From Methylomonas paludis (lineage in GTDB: Bacteria > Pseudomonadota > Gammaproteobacteria > Methylococcales > Methylomonadaceae): DNA of 64,000 nucleotides. Where the stretch lies: assembly GCF_018734325.1 (NCBI RefSeq), contig NZ_CP073754.1, positions 248,001-312,000 of the forward strand, given 5' to 3'. The translations under genes and the position numbers were made by a program. Shown here piece after piece: positions 16,712 through 25,253 of the stretch. Under the pieces are notes generated by a model, which worked only from the letters and a program-made list of their open reading frames with translations, was not told the DNA's origin and did no database searches. How positions within the stretch are numbered: position 1 is the stretch's first letter; every line of letters starts with the position of its first letter.

Positions 16712-17524
16712 TTAAGCTTTTACCAAAATCTCGCCGCGTCCGGTTTCAGCCAGATCACCACCAAAGCGGCGCACCCGGTTAAACGCAACTGTGGCATCGG
16801 CAAAGCGCGAATTTAAATCTTTATACGACGCAAACAACAAAGGCAAAAATGCCAGTGTATGCGTACCACAGTCATTAAAGGTTGCAGAAATCTGCGGTTG
16901 ATTCCATAACAGCAAGGTACCGCGACGCATGGCGTAACCGGCATAACGGCCAGTGTTACCCATCACGGCAATGGTACCGGCTATCATCCGGGAACCCAGA
17001 TAATCACCAGCATTGCCTTCAATCAGGATTTGTCCACGGCGCAGGTGATCGCCAACCCGGCTGCCGGCATTGCCTTTCACCAGCACCGTACCGCCTTTCA
17101 TACCCTGTTTGTTGCCGGGCAAAGCGCCGCCCACGAAATCGCCGACATCGCCGCCGATTTCCAGATAACCGTTTTTCAGCTCACAGGCCGCGTAAATCCC
17201 GGCATTACCACTGACTTTAATCGTGCCGGCCTTCATGCCCTGGCCCAAATAGGCACCGGCATCACCGTTGACGCTAATACTGCCGCCGTCCAGTTCTTTG
17301 CCGATATAATCCAGTTTATAAAACCCACCTTCAATAACGATATTCTGGCTGTCAGTACCGCTCACATCAAACAGCTCATCAACCCGTACCAGTTTATTGC
17401 CGGTTTGTAATTTCAGCGCGGCAATCTGGCTTAGTTCCAGATCCCGGAGTTTTTGACAGACCAGCGGCGACAGATCGATACGCTGCTCGGTTGGGCGTTT
17501 CACTGTAAACGTTAAGGCGCTCAT
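16712..17524 (-). CDS. fhcC: Formyltransferase/hydrolase complex subunit C
   Basis: A 270-residue subunit of the formyltransferase/hydrolase complex, homologous to formylmethanofuran dehydrogenase subunit C. Residues about 75-225 carry repeating glycine motifs (GDAGAYLG, GNAGIYA, GDVGDFVGG, GNAGSRVG, GNAGDYLG, GNTGRYAG) at roughly 19-residue spacing. This is the right-handed beta-helix also seen in glutamate synthase C-terminal domains. With FhcA, B and D it converts formyl-tetrahydromethanopterin to formate in the cytoplasm. It is last in the operon, and its ATG overlaps the fhcD stop by 4 bp. Confidence 0.95.
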   Translation of the reverse strand: MSALTFTVKRPTEQRIDLSPLVCQKLRDLELSQIAALKLQTGNKLVRVDELFDVSGTDSQNIVIEGGFYKLDYIGKELDGGSISVNGDAGAYLGQGMKAGTIKVSGNAGIYAACELKNGYLEIGGDVGDFVGGALPGNKQGMKGGTVLVKGNAGSRVGDHLRRGQILIEGNAGDYLGSRMIAGTIAVMGNTGRYAGYAMRRGTLLLWNQPQISATFNDCGTHTLAFLPLLFASYKDLNSRFADATVAFNRVRRFGGDLAETGRGEILVKA

Positions 17525-18417
17525 GCCATAATCTCCTGCAAATGAAAGTGATAGGGGCCAAGTTTACCGCCATAATTACCGGCACTGATCCGTTTAATAC
17601 CGTTGGCTGCGCCCAGTTCGCAAATAGCCTGGATACCGGCACGCATGGCTTTATCAATATCCTCTTTGCTCAAGCCGTCAATCACGATTTCCATCACCGA
17701 CTCAATTTCCGCTGATAAATCGGTTTTGGTCACCCCTTTCAGGGTAGGGCAGAACGCATCGTTGGTAGATGCTCCCAAGGTCGGATATTTTGAACCGACT
17801 TTAGAGCCGGAACGCACCACACCGCCGGGGAAAGGCATAATCACATTAGGTACAGCCCTCATGGCTTCAATAGCTGCTTCACAAGCTGCCAGTGCCTGCG
17901 GTTGGGATTCTGCCAGCACTAAAAAATTACCGCCGCCCACAGCTTCCACCATGCCGGTAGTCGCTTCAGCCAAAAACTCGCCATCCATTACCGGCACCCG
18001 CCAATAGCGCTTGCCGCCGATTTTTTTGGCAATTTGAAAACCATCGCCAAAATAACGCAGGTTTTTACCCAGAGCGATAGGTTTGCCGCCTTCAATACCG
18101 GCAAACAGCGCCGAAGTGGGTGAAGTCAGCACGCATTGGCCGGCTCGGGTTTCCAGCTGTTTGGCCAGGCCTTTGCCGCCCATGGCGAATATCAATATGG
18201 CAACACCGGGACGGCCATCCGGCGTTTCGCTGGGCGCCAGAGCTTTTTCAATACCGGCTTCACAACCGCAGCCGATCACGGAAGTGGCAAATCCGGTCAT
18301 AGCTTGCGCCGCAATCAACGCCCATTTTTCATTTTGAGCGGTGATAATGGCCCTGGTCGCCTTCATCGGAAAGGCTTCGGCAAAAGTTTTATCTATGGTT
18401 ACGCCGTTGATTATCAT
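17521..18417 (-). CDS. fhcD: Formylmethanofuran:H4MPT formyltransferase, FhcD
   Basis: A 298-residue homologue of archaeal Ftr, full family length (about 297). In methylotrophs it moves the formyl group from 5-formyl-tetrahydromethanopterin to the methanofuran analogue carried by the complex. Conserved stretches include IGCGCEAGIE, GFQIAKKIGGKRYWRVPVMD-type core, and SKYPTLGASTNDAFCP. It overlaps fhcA by 4 bp upstream and fhcC by 4 bp downstream, so all three are co-translated. Confidence 0.96.
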   Translation of the reverse strand: MIINGVTIDKTFAEAFPMKATRAIITAQNEKWALIAAQAMTGFATSVIGCGCEAGIEKALAPSETPDGRPGVAILIFAMGGKGLAKQLETRAGQCVLTSPTSALFAGIEGGKPIALGKNLRYFGDGFQIAKKIGGKRYWRVPVMDGEFLAEATTGMVEAVGGGNFLVLAESQPQALAACEAAIEAMRAVPNVIMPFPGGVVRSGSKVGSKYPTLGASTNDAFCPTLKGVTKTDLSAEIESVMEIVIDGLSKEDIDKAMRAGIQAICELGAANGIKRISAGNYGGKLGPYHFHLQEIMA

Positions 18418-20078
18418 GCTGTACCTCTTAATGGATGCACAGTGATGCTGCCGCGTCCATCTTCTGTAATTTCGTCGTCGCTGATTTTGAAATTGCCCAC
18501 TTTCATGGTCAAGAACCGGTCAAAATACTGTTGCAGGTCTTTTTCTACCGAAGGGTCAAATTCCGGTTTCACAGTATGGGTAGTGCCCCATTTAACATGC
18601 ACAATCTCGCCGTCTTTGGCCACCAGTTCGCCATCCTTAAACACATAATCCGGTTTGGTGAACATTTTTTGCCGGTCGGCATCTTCGGTATAAACAGTAA
18701 TATCCGCCCAGTTACCGGGAGCCAGGGCGCCACGGTGTTGTAAGCCGATAATTTTTGCCGCACCGGCTCGTGTCAGAATCGCTATTTCGTTAAAGGTATA
18801 TTCACGATCAATCGAGGCCAGCGTGGTCATTTTTTGCGCTTCAGGATGAATAGTTGCCAGCATGTCATTGCGGAAACTTTTATCCATCAGCAGCCGGATC
18901 AGATGCGGATAGCTCATGAACGGCGCACCGTTTGGATGGTCAGTGGTCAGGAATATCCGCCACGGATCTTCAACCAGCAGGAAGATTTCCAGACCGATAG
19001 CCCATTGCAGAGCATTAACAAAATTCTGGTCGCGGTATTTAAACGGCACCACCCCACAACCGGCATCGCACTCAATATCCATACACACCCATTTGTCTGG
19101 GCTGGCGTATTTGTGATTGTAATGTTGACGCATATTATCGCCGGAAGCCGTAACCGTTTGACCAAACATCACCTGGCCGACATCGGCAGTAATGTTTTTA
19201 TTGCGATTGATGGCTTCGGCAATTTGGGCGCCGCCGGAAGAAAACTTGAAATTGCCTTCTTTGCCGTAACTATGGAATTGAATATGGGTCAGATGCATAG
19301 GCAGACCTTCAATACCGGTTATGGTATCCAGCGTGGTATTGACATTGCCGGGTACGCCCAGATTACAGCCATGTACATGCAAGGGATGGGTGATACCGAT
19401 CTCTCTAACCGCTCTAGCCAGGGTTTGCAAAATTTGCCGGGGTGTCACATCGTAATAGGCATTTTTCTCATCCAGATCCAGTTTGCGCTGGTTGAATTTG
19501 AAAGCACTGATGCCACCGGCATTCACCACTTTCACGCCTATGGCTTTAGCCGAATTGATAGTCCAGGCCACATAGTCGTTAATAGCTTTTTGATCTTTTT
19601 TGGCAGTCAGCATCCGTAACAGAAAATCATCACTGCCCAGCATCACATAGCCGCCTTTATCCAGAATTGGAATATCGCCCATTTCCATGTGAGCCTGACG
19701 CGCGTTGATCGGTAACAAAGCTGGTTCAAAAGCGGCGGTATATCCCATTTCCGCATAACGGTAGCCGGTAACAAAGGTACTGGGTATCACGTGACCGTTA
19801 CCGGAGCGGGTAATATTGGTACGCGCCACCGGATCCATGCGATGGTCTTCCGGTAACAAGGTACGAGCGATATTGCCTTTGCCGCCACCGATATGGGTGT
19901 GCAAATCAATGGCGCCCGCCATCACAATCTTGCCTTGCAGATTGTATTCCTTGTCTATCGGTAAGTCCTCTACCGGTTTGGCGATAATCCGGCCATCCTG
20001 GATATAAATATCCAGTTTTTGGCCATCTATGCCGCTGGCAGGGTCGTAAATAGTTCCATCGGTGAGTTTTATCAGCAT
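18414..20078 (-). CDS. fhcA: Formyltransferase/hydrolase complex subunit A
   Basis: A 554-residue amidohydrolase-fold protein homologous to FwdA/FmdA. The N-terminal metal-binding motif is IDLHTHIGGGKGN with histidines 60 and 62. Further metal-site regions include HVHGCNLG, THIQFHSYG and TTDHPNGAPF. In methylotrophs this subunit hydrolyses formyl-methanofuran to formate, so it runs opposite to the archaeal enzyme. It overlaps fhcB by 7 bp and fhcD by 4 bp. Confidence 0.96.
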   Translation of the reverse strand: MLIKLTDGTIYDPASGIDGQKLDIYIQDGRIIAKPVEDLPIDKEYNLQGKIVMAGAIDLHTHIGGGKGNIARTLLPEDHRMDPVARTNITRSGNGHVIPSTFVTGYRYAEMGYTAAFEPALLPINARQAHMEMGDIPILDKGGYVMLGSDDFLLRMLTAKKDQKAINDYVAWTINSAKAIGVKVVNAGGISAFKFNQRKLDLDEKNAYYDVTPRQILQTLARAVREIGITHPLHVHGCNLGVPGNVNTTLDTITGIEGLPMHLTHIQFHSYGKEGNFKFSSGGAQIAEAINRNKNITADVGQVMFGQTVTASGDNMRQHYNHKYASPDKWVCMDIECDAGCGVVPFKYRDQNFVNALQWAIGLEIFLLVEDPWRIFLTTDHPNGAPFMSYPHLIRLLMDKSFRNDMLATIHPEAQKMTTLASIDREYTFNEIAILTRAGAAKIIGLQHRGALAPGNWADITVYTEDADRQKMFTKPDYVFKDGELVAKDGEIVHVKWGTTHTVKPEFDPSVEKDLQQYFDRFLTMKVGNFKISDDEITEDGRGSITVHPLRGTA

Positions 20079-21343
20079 GACGATACCTGCAAAATCTGTT
20101 CAATGGCCTGCAACACTTTAGCCGTGCTGGGTAGACCGGAGTCTCTCAGTTTTTTTAAACGAATGGCAACCACATTATCCAGCCGGTAAGCATGGCCGTT
20201 GTGGTCTATGCCGGGCGTGCCTACCGGAATAAAAACCTCGGGTTCCTGCTCAAACTTCATGCCGGAACGGCCCAGCACTATCGTGGAGAGTTGGCTGCTG
20301 GGAGGAGGTGTGATATTAAAAGTTTGTACCCAGATCAAGGCATCGGCTTCGCCATTATTCAGCAGACTTTGGGTTTCAAACAAATAAGGATCATATTCAG
20401 GATAACCCCGGGCAAAACTGACCCTGGCCGGATATCCGGTGGTCCAGCCGCAGACCTGATTGGCCGTTTGATCGCCTTCTTTACCACCTAGTGGAAACCC
20501 GGAGCAACGGGTGCCTTGTTGATTGACGTCCTTAACCAGGCTGCAAATACTTTGTACGGTTAGTTCTGCCTGATCAAATGCCAGAGCCGCCGCACCCCAG
20601 CAGACGATACCGTATTTTGCTGCTTTCAGTTTGGCAACAATGGTTTGCAAATCAGCAATAGCCAAGCCGCCAACGCTTTCCACCTGTAAGATTTTACCGC
20701 GAATCAAAGCCGAAAGGGCGGCAGTGACATCAGGCAAATCAGCATCTGCACAAGCATATACAGTGGCTTTGCGGCCGGAGGGCGAGCTTGATGCCGTGCC
20801 GGATGGGTTTTTGCCCAAATAGATAATTTCCCGGTTGGATGTGTCTTCAACGAACATGGCTTCCGGATTCCACAGATAGCGTTCAAAGAAACGCGGCGCA
20901 AAACCTTCCAGATCCGTACCAACTATTAATAACAAATCACAGCGATTTTTGAATTCCGCCAAGGTGGTGTTCATCCAGCCGGTATCTTGCTGAGCCAGTA
21001 AATTGCGCCGGGCGTTATTGAAGTTACCATTGTCGACCACTGCACCGGTACGATCGGCCAAAGCCAACAAAGCTCGCATCCCATTGACATCGGTTGCACA
21101 AGCGCTGAACACAGGCAGATTGGTATGACTCAAGATTTCCGCTGCCTTCGCTACAGCTGTTTCCAAACTCACAGTCTGGCCGTTCACCCTGGGTTGGGTA
21201 TCGGAAATAGGCCGTTCAAAAGCCGGGGTATTCACCGCACAGCCATTTGCAGTGACTGTCACGCTGGTGCCTTCCACCCGTATCGTCAAGTCGTCGGTGC
21301 CGATACCGCAGAAAGGACTCGGCACTTCTGTTATTTCAGTCAT
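20072..21343 (-). CDS. fhcB: Formyltransferase/hydrolase complex subunit B
   Basis: A 423-residue protein related to the molybdopterin/tungstopterin-binding FwdB subunit. In bacteria this subunit has lost redox activity and is structural. I chose the ATG at 21343 (MTEITEVPSPFCGIGTDD), which has AGGA 9 bases upstream. The frame continues upstream to 21523, but that extension only runs through the neighbouring gene in another frame. FCGIGTDDLTI is the family N-terminal motif. First gene of fhcBADC, 16 bp after the pterin dehydratase-like gene. Confidence 0.95.
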   Translation of the reverse strand: MTEITEVPSPFCGIGTDDLTIRVEGTSVTVTANGCAVNTPAFERPISDTQPRVNGQTVSLETAVAKAAEILSHTNLPVFSACATDVNGMRALLALADRTGAVVDNGNFNNARRNLLAQQDTGWMNTTLAEFKNRCDLLLIVGTDLEGFAPRFFERYLWNPEAMFVEDTSNREIIYLGKNPSGTASSSPSGRKATVYACADADLPDVTAALSALIRGKILQVESVGGLAIADLQTIVAKLKAAKYGIVCWGAAALAFDQAELTVQSICSLVKDVNQQGTRCSGFPLGGKEGDQTANQVCGWTTGYPARVSFARGYPEYDPYLFETQSLLNNGEADALIWVQTFNITPPPSSQLSTIVLGRSGMKFEQEPEVFIPVGTPGIDHNGHAYRLDNVVAIRLKKLRDSGLPSTAKVLQAIEQILQVSSC

Positions 21344-21359
21344 ATCGTTTATCCTGTGA

Positions 21360-21731
21360 TTAATCTTTTTTGATGTACTTGAAGCGCGGGTCGTCCGGCG
21401 TACCCTCAAACACCCCGCCGGATTCAGCGGCGGCGTCCCATAGCACAACGTCTTCAATTTTTTTAGCCAAGCTAAAATCTTTTTCAGTAATGCCCTTGGC
21501 AGAGTGGGTGACCAGTTTGACAATCACAAAGGCATAGGACACCGTTAAATCAGGGTGATGCCAAGCAGCCTCAGCCAAATGACCGATAGTATTAACCACC
21601 ATCAGCGTGGCCTTCCAGCCGCTGGTTTTGATTTTGCGTCTGATCCAGCCGTTTTCGTAATACCAGTGCGGCAGTTCGCCGGCAAGACGTGCAACAATTT
21701 CAGCCTCATTCAAGGCAATATCTTTGGACAT
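21360..21731 (-). CDS. Pterin-4a-carbinolamine dehydratase-like protein
   Basis: A 123-residue protein of the PCD/DCoH fold. The diagnostic active-site stretch AEAAWHHPDLTVSYAFVIV is visible (residues about 53-71), followed by KLVTHSAKGITEKDFSLA, which carries the third conserved histidine. Classical members dehydrate 4a-hydroxytetrahydropterins during aromatic amino acid hydroxylation. No hydroxylase lies nearby; the gene sits 16 bp before fhcB on the same strand. A role in tetrahydromethanopterin synthesis or repair is therefore a reasonable inference, and this gene association is known from other H4MPT-using bacteria. Confidence 0.88.
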   Translation of the reverse strand: MSKDIALNEAEIVARLAGELPHWYYENGWIRRKIKTSGWKATLMVVNTIGHLAEAAWHHPDLTVSYAFVIVKLVTHSAKGITEKDFSLAKKIEDVVLWDAAAESGGVFEGTPDDPRFKYIKKD

Positions 21732-21883
21732 GATCTTAATCCTCCACCGCTAGATAGCCATTCTATCGCAATCGATTTGCAACTGTCTTTAGTAGAATTG
21801 AGAAAATGTCGGAAAACCAGCAGCCAAAGTCAGATCGGGGATTATTTAAGGCTATGTTTGCGTTAACATTTGATGCCAGATTT

Positions 21884-21956
21884 GTAACTACTTAGCGTCC
21901 CAGTACCGCTTTAAAAAGCATGTACTTGTAATGTGCTAAACGCAGTGCAGCGCATG
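21884..21956. repeat. Dispersed repeat, family B (copy 1)
   Basis: Starts GTAACTACTTAGCGTCC and ends in the hairpin-like ATGTGCTAAACGCAGTG then CAGCGCAT (21931-21955). A close copy lies 269 bp downstream, and the hairpin part recurs at 28541-28565. Confidence 0.75.
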
Positions 21957-22152
21957 GTTCTAAGCTAAGTACTTGTTTAAAAAAGATCAGCAACCTTACA
22001 CAGGGTAATTGCCAGATTTTTTGCTTAAAAAATGTCCTCAGATTAAAAGCCGACTAACCAGTTCCTCCCTTTGAAAAACAGGGTTAGGGGATTTGATGAT
22101 GGCTTCTACAACTGCACTATAAATCAACAACTAACCCAAACATAATTTTATT

Positions 22153-22226
22153 GTAACTAATCAGCGTCCAAATATCCCGATTAAAAGCGAGTAGTTGTAG
22201 ATGTGCTAAACGCAGTGCAGTGCATC
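22153..22226. repeat. Dispersed repeat, family B (copy 2)
   Basis: Starts GTAACTAATCAGCGTCC and ends ATGTGCTAAACGCAGTG then CAGTGCAT (22201-22225). It shares both ends and the TAAAA-GC-GTA-TTGTA middle with copy 1. Confidence 0.75.
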
Positions 22227-22519
22227 GTAACCCGTCAAGCCTCGTTAGCAATAATAACTGTCGCCGTTAGCCGAAAGTCCTGGCGGGTTAATGCAGTTAA
22301 AAGCATGATCAACGTCAAGAGCATCTGGGGTACGACTGCCCTGTTAAGGTGCTAGCCAGATACTAATTCATTAGCCTACATAAAATAGCCACTAGCCTAT
22401 AAGACATGGCTTATACTTATACCTGTGTGCTTAAGTCTAGAGACCAGCCTAGCGCTGGAGTTTGCAAATGTCGTGCAACGTCACTATTAATTTAAAACAT
22501 AAAAGCTAAGGAGTAACAC

Positions 22520-23260
22520 ATGACACACGGAAAAACTTTATTGATTGCCAGTCTGCTGTTCAGTCTCATCAGCCTCAATGCCCAAGCCACCTTAACCACT
22601 ACCGTCGGCGGTTTAGGGATTTACGACAGCGGCCTCAATACCACCTGGATCCAAGATGCCAATCTGTTAGGTACTTGGGAAGGCGCGTATCAATCTACCA
22701 GCTACAATAACATTGTTACCGCTATCATCAATGCCAGCAGCGGTGTGATCTATGACACCCCCAATGCTTACGATAATGGCACTTACACCCTGACTGCTGC
22801 GGATTTCGGCAGTGGCGGCAGGGTAGACTGGTGGGCTGGTCTAGCGTTTGTGAATTACCTGGATACCCAACATTACGCTGGTTCCAGTCATTGGGCTTTA
22901 CCCACCACTCCAGATAACGATGCATTGTATGGTTACAACCAAATCAGCAGTCAGCTAGGTGAGCTGTTTTACAACGAACTGGGTGGTACAGCAGGCAGTT
23001 CTATTTCCTCAGGTCCGTTCAGCAATGTCCAATCCTCTGCGTACTGGTCTGGTACGGAATATGGGACTGATCCTGAGGGCGCATGGTTTTTCGGTACCCG
23101 CAATGGCTACCAGGACGGCAATTACAAGACCAGCCAGTTTTACGCATGGGCAGTTAGTCCCGGCAATGTTGCCGCCGTGCCGGAACCCAATGTAATCTGG
23201 TTGCTTGGCACTGGCTTGTTAGGTTTTCTTGGCTTAAAGAGACGCGGCAACATTGGGTAA
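22520..23260 (+). CDS. Exported PEP-CTERM protein with Lcl_C-like domain
   Basis: A 246-residue protein with a clear signal peptide (TLLIASLLFSLISLNAQA, cleavage about residue 23). The C-terminal PEP-CTERM tail is VPEPNVIWLLGTGLLGFLGL followed by KRRG, the signal recognised by exosortase EpsH-type systems for surface sorting. The middle (DSGLNTTWIQDANL, SSHWALPT, AYWSGTEY...GAWFFGTRNGY) resembles the DUF1566/Lcl_C sugar- or lectin-like fold common in such proteins. AAGGAG lies 9 bases before the ATG. It is probably a surface or matrix protein. The exosortase itself is not in this window. Confidence 0.85.
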   Translation: MTHGKTLLIASLLFSLISLNAQATLTTTVGGLGIYDSGLNTTWIQDANLLGTWEGAYQSTSYNNIVTAIINASSGVIYDTPNAYDNGTYTLTAADFGSGGRVDWWAGLAFVNYLDTQHYAGSSHWALPTTPDNDALYGYNQISSQLGELFYNELGGTAGSSISSGPFSNVQSSAYWSGTEYGTDPEGAWFFGTRNGYQDGNYKTSQFYAWAVSPGNVAAVPEPNVIWLLGTGLLGFLGLKRRGNIG

Positions 23261-23292
23261 TTTGGATCATTTAGCCCTTTTTGGGAGGGTAG

Positions 23293-23319
23293 GGTGGATT
23301 CGCCGCCAGGCAATCCACC
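23293..23319. repeat. Short inverted repeat after the PEP-CTERM gene
   Basis: GGTGGATT-CGCCGCCAGGC-AATCCACC. Lies in the gap between convergent genes. The motif resembles short palindromes commonly scattered in gammaproteobacterial genomes and could double as a terminator. Confidence 0.55.
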
Positions 23320-23364
23320 AAAGCTTCCCAACGTGTTTGGCGTTTTGCTGTCGCAAACATAGAC

Positions 23365-23754
23365 TTATTTAACCACTCTTAATTGCGGCTTCTGCGGTTT
23401 CTTGGGCTCGACAGGAGCTGGTGGCGGGGTTTCATCTTCGCCTTCATGTTCTTTGTCAAAAAACATGCCTTTACCGGTTTCTTTGGCAAAAATAGCCAGC
23501 ACGGCTCTGGTCGGGGTACTGACGGCCATGGCTTTGCCGGCAAAGCGGGCGTTAAATTTTATTTCGTCATTATCCAGCGCTAAACCATGTACGGCTTCCG
23601 GGCGAATATTCAGCACAATTTTACCGTCTTCAATAAAATCAGTTGGTAAAACGGCTTCAGGAAAATTGGCATTAACCAGCAGATACGGGGTTAGGCCGTT
23701 GTCGAGTATCCATTCGTAAATGGAACGGATTAGATAAGGTTTCAGTGGAGTCAT
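23365..23754 (-). CDS. sspB: ClpXP adaptor SspB
   Basis: A 129-residue SspB. The folded dimer domain (residues about 5-108, with PYLLVNANFP, LPTDFIEDGKIVLNI and FNARFAGKAM) binds ssrA-tagged proteins. A proline-rich flexible linker (PPPAPVEPKKPQKP) follows, then the short C-terminal tail LRVVK, which is the docking peptide for ClpX. It increases ClpXP degradation of tagged, stalled translation products in the cytoplasm. The start overlaps the sspA stop by 4 bp, the usual sspAB arrangement. Confidence 0.95.
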   Translation of the reverse strand: MTPLKPYLIRSIYEWILDNGLTPYLLVNANFPEAVLPTDFIEDGKIVLNIRPEAVHGLALDNDEIKFNARFAGKAMAVSTPTRAVLAIFAKETGKGMFFDKEHEGEDETPPPAPVEPKKPQKPQLRVVK

Positions 23755-24389
23755 TTGTGAGCAACAGCCATCATTTCTTTTTCTTGGTTGGTCAGGCTGT
23801 CCTGAAAGGCTTTTCTGGCAAACAAGCGGTTAGCATAAGCAGTAATGCCTTTTCCCAGACCGGTAATATCGATACCTACACTACCCAAACGCCATAAAAA
23901 CGGTGCCATGGCACAATCGATTAATGAATACTCTTCACTCATGAAATAAGGCGTAGCGTCAAAAACCGGGCCGGCAGCCAGTAAACTTTCTTTGAGGGAT
24001 TTTTTGGTTTTACCGGATTTTTTTTCACCATTGGTCAGGATGTCCTCAAGCATCGGATACCATTCCTGGTCGATACGTTTGATCAGCATTCTGGTATTGG
24101 CGCGTGACACCGGATCCATCTGGTGCAGGGCCGGGTGCGGAAAACGTTCGTCCAGATACTCCATGATGATACGCGCGTCATAAAGCACCAGATCTCTTTC
24201 CACCAATGTTGGCGCATTACCATTGGGATTGAGTTCTAGCAGATCTTCGGGCGGATCGTTCGGGTCAAAAAATTCGATATCGGCAGGAACACCTTTTTCA
24301 TGGATGACCAGACGTGCACAATGACTCATGATGCAGGTTGGGGATGAAAAAAGAGTCATTGCGGATTTTCGGCTGGTGATGTTTGCCAC
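23751..24389 (-). CDS. sspA: Stringent starvation protein A
   Basis: A 212-residue glutathione-S-transferase-fold protein that binds RNA polymerase. N-terminal thioredoxin-like domain (FSSPTCIMSHCARLVIHEKG) and C-terminal helical domain (LIDCAMAPFLWRLG). It begins at a GTG with AGAGG 9 bases upstream. It helps gammaproteobacteria adapt transcription in stationary phase. It lies between petC and sspB, a conserved order in Gammaproteobacteria. Confidence 0.93.
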   Translation of the reverse strand: MANITSRKSAMTLFSSPTCIMSHCARLVIHEKGVPADIEFFDPNDPPEDLLELNPNGNAPTLVERDLVLYDARIIMEYLDERFPHPALHQMDPVSRANTRMLIKRIDQEWYPMLEDILTNGEKKSGKTKKSLKESLLAAGPVFDATPYFMSEEYSLIDCAMAPFLWRLGSVGIDITGLGKGITAYANRLFARKAFQDSLTNQEKEMMAVAHK

Positions 24390-24494
24390 GAAGAATAACC
24401 TCTTTGAGTAACGGGGTTTGTTTCGACTCGAATTGTATCACGGTTAAACGTGGATTTGGGGGAAGCGAGAGACCGAAAACAGCAGGCTGAGGAA

Positions 24495-24520
24495 GGCGGA
24501 ACAAGGTGGCTTGTTCCGCC
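24495..24520. terminator. Hairpin between petC and sspA
   Basis: A perfect stem GGCGGAACAAG-GTGG-CTTGTTCCGCC starting a few bases after the petC stop. No T tract follows, so partial attenuation between petABC and sspAB is more likely than full termination. Confidence 0.55.
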
Positions 24521-24528
24521 GTAAATGC

Positions 24529-25251
24529 TTAGTGTACGTCTTTCCAGTATTCTTTTTTCAGCAAGTAGCCGACCGCAATGAACATCAGGATAAAAAACAG
24601 CACATATTTGCCCATGCTCTGTCTTTCCAGTTGCACCGGCTCACCCACATAAACCAGAAAGTTCACCAAGTCATTCACCATTTTGTCGAATTCCTTGGGC
24701 GATAATTGTCCGGGCTGTTCCAGATGCAAGTCAGTCAGCACATCCTGGCCATCAATATTTTTGATCACCGCCACTTGGGTACCTTGCTGCTGCCAGAACA
24801 CATTAGGCATAGCCACGTCTTTGAATACCGAATTATTCACGCCGGTCGGCTTGCTTTTATCAGTGTAAAAACCCTTCAGATAAGTATACAGCCAGTCAGC
24901 ACCCCGTGAACGGGCAATCAACGACAAGTCGGGTGGCGTGGTACCAAACCATTTTTCGGCATCGTGACCATTCATGGCCGAATGCATTTGGTCATATATC
25001 CCGGCGCCGATAGGTGCCACATTCTTGAGGATTTCCGTTTCATCCAGATGTAAGTCCAACGCAATCCGTTTATAACGGATTTGTTTGGCAGAATGGCAGC
25101 CCAGACAATAAGTGACGTAATGTTGAGCACCGCGCTCCAGAGACAGGGTGTCAGACAGATTGATATCGGCCTCCTCAAGCTCAATGCCACCACTATTGGC
25201 ATAGGCGCTGCAGGAAAGCAATAATAAAAGAGTGGATAGAATTCGTTTCAT
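24529..25251 (-). CDS. petC: Ubiquinol-cytochrome c reductase, cytochrome c1
   Basis: A 240-residue membrane-anchored c-type cytochrome. Signal peptide (ILSTLLLLLSCSAYA), heme motif CLGCH near residues 54-58, MPNVFW supplying the region of the axial methionine, and one C-terminal membrane helix (YVLFFILMFIAVGYLL). It takes electrons from the Rieske protein and passes them to soluble cytochrome c on the periplasmic side. Two bases separate it from petB. Confidence 0.96.
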   Translation of the reverse strand: MKRILSTLLLLLSCSAYANSGGIELEEADINLSDTLSLERGAQHYVTYCLGCHSAKQIRYKRIALDLHLDETEILKNVAPIGAGIYDQMHSAMNGHDAEKWFGTTPPDLSLIARSRGADWLYTYLKGFYTDKSKPTGVNNSVFKDVAMPNVFWQQQGTQVAVIKNIDGQDVLTDLHLEQPGQLSPKEFDKMVNDLVNFLVYVGEPVQLERQSMGKYVLFFILMFIAVGYLLKKEYWKDVH

Positions 25252-25253
25252 GA

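Larger units (their letters stand above)
21732..22519. other. 788-bp gene-free stretch with a duplicated repeat
   Basis: No convincing reading frame on either strand. It contains two copies of an approximately 75-bp repeat (21884-21956 and 22153-22226). The last 150 bp are presumably the promoter and leader of the gene at 22520. The promoter of the fhc operon should lie at the left end, just above 21731. Confidence 0.6.

Noticed and set aside
21344-21523. N-terminal extension of FhcB
   Set aside because: The extra 60 residues come from reading the pterin dehydratase-like gene in another frame. The internal ATG has a ribosome binding site and matches family starts.
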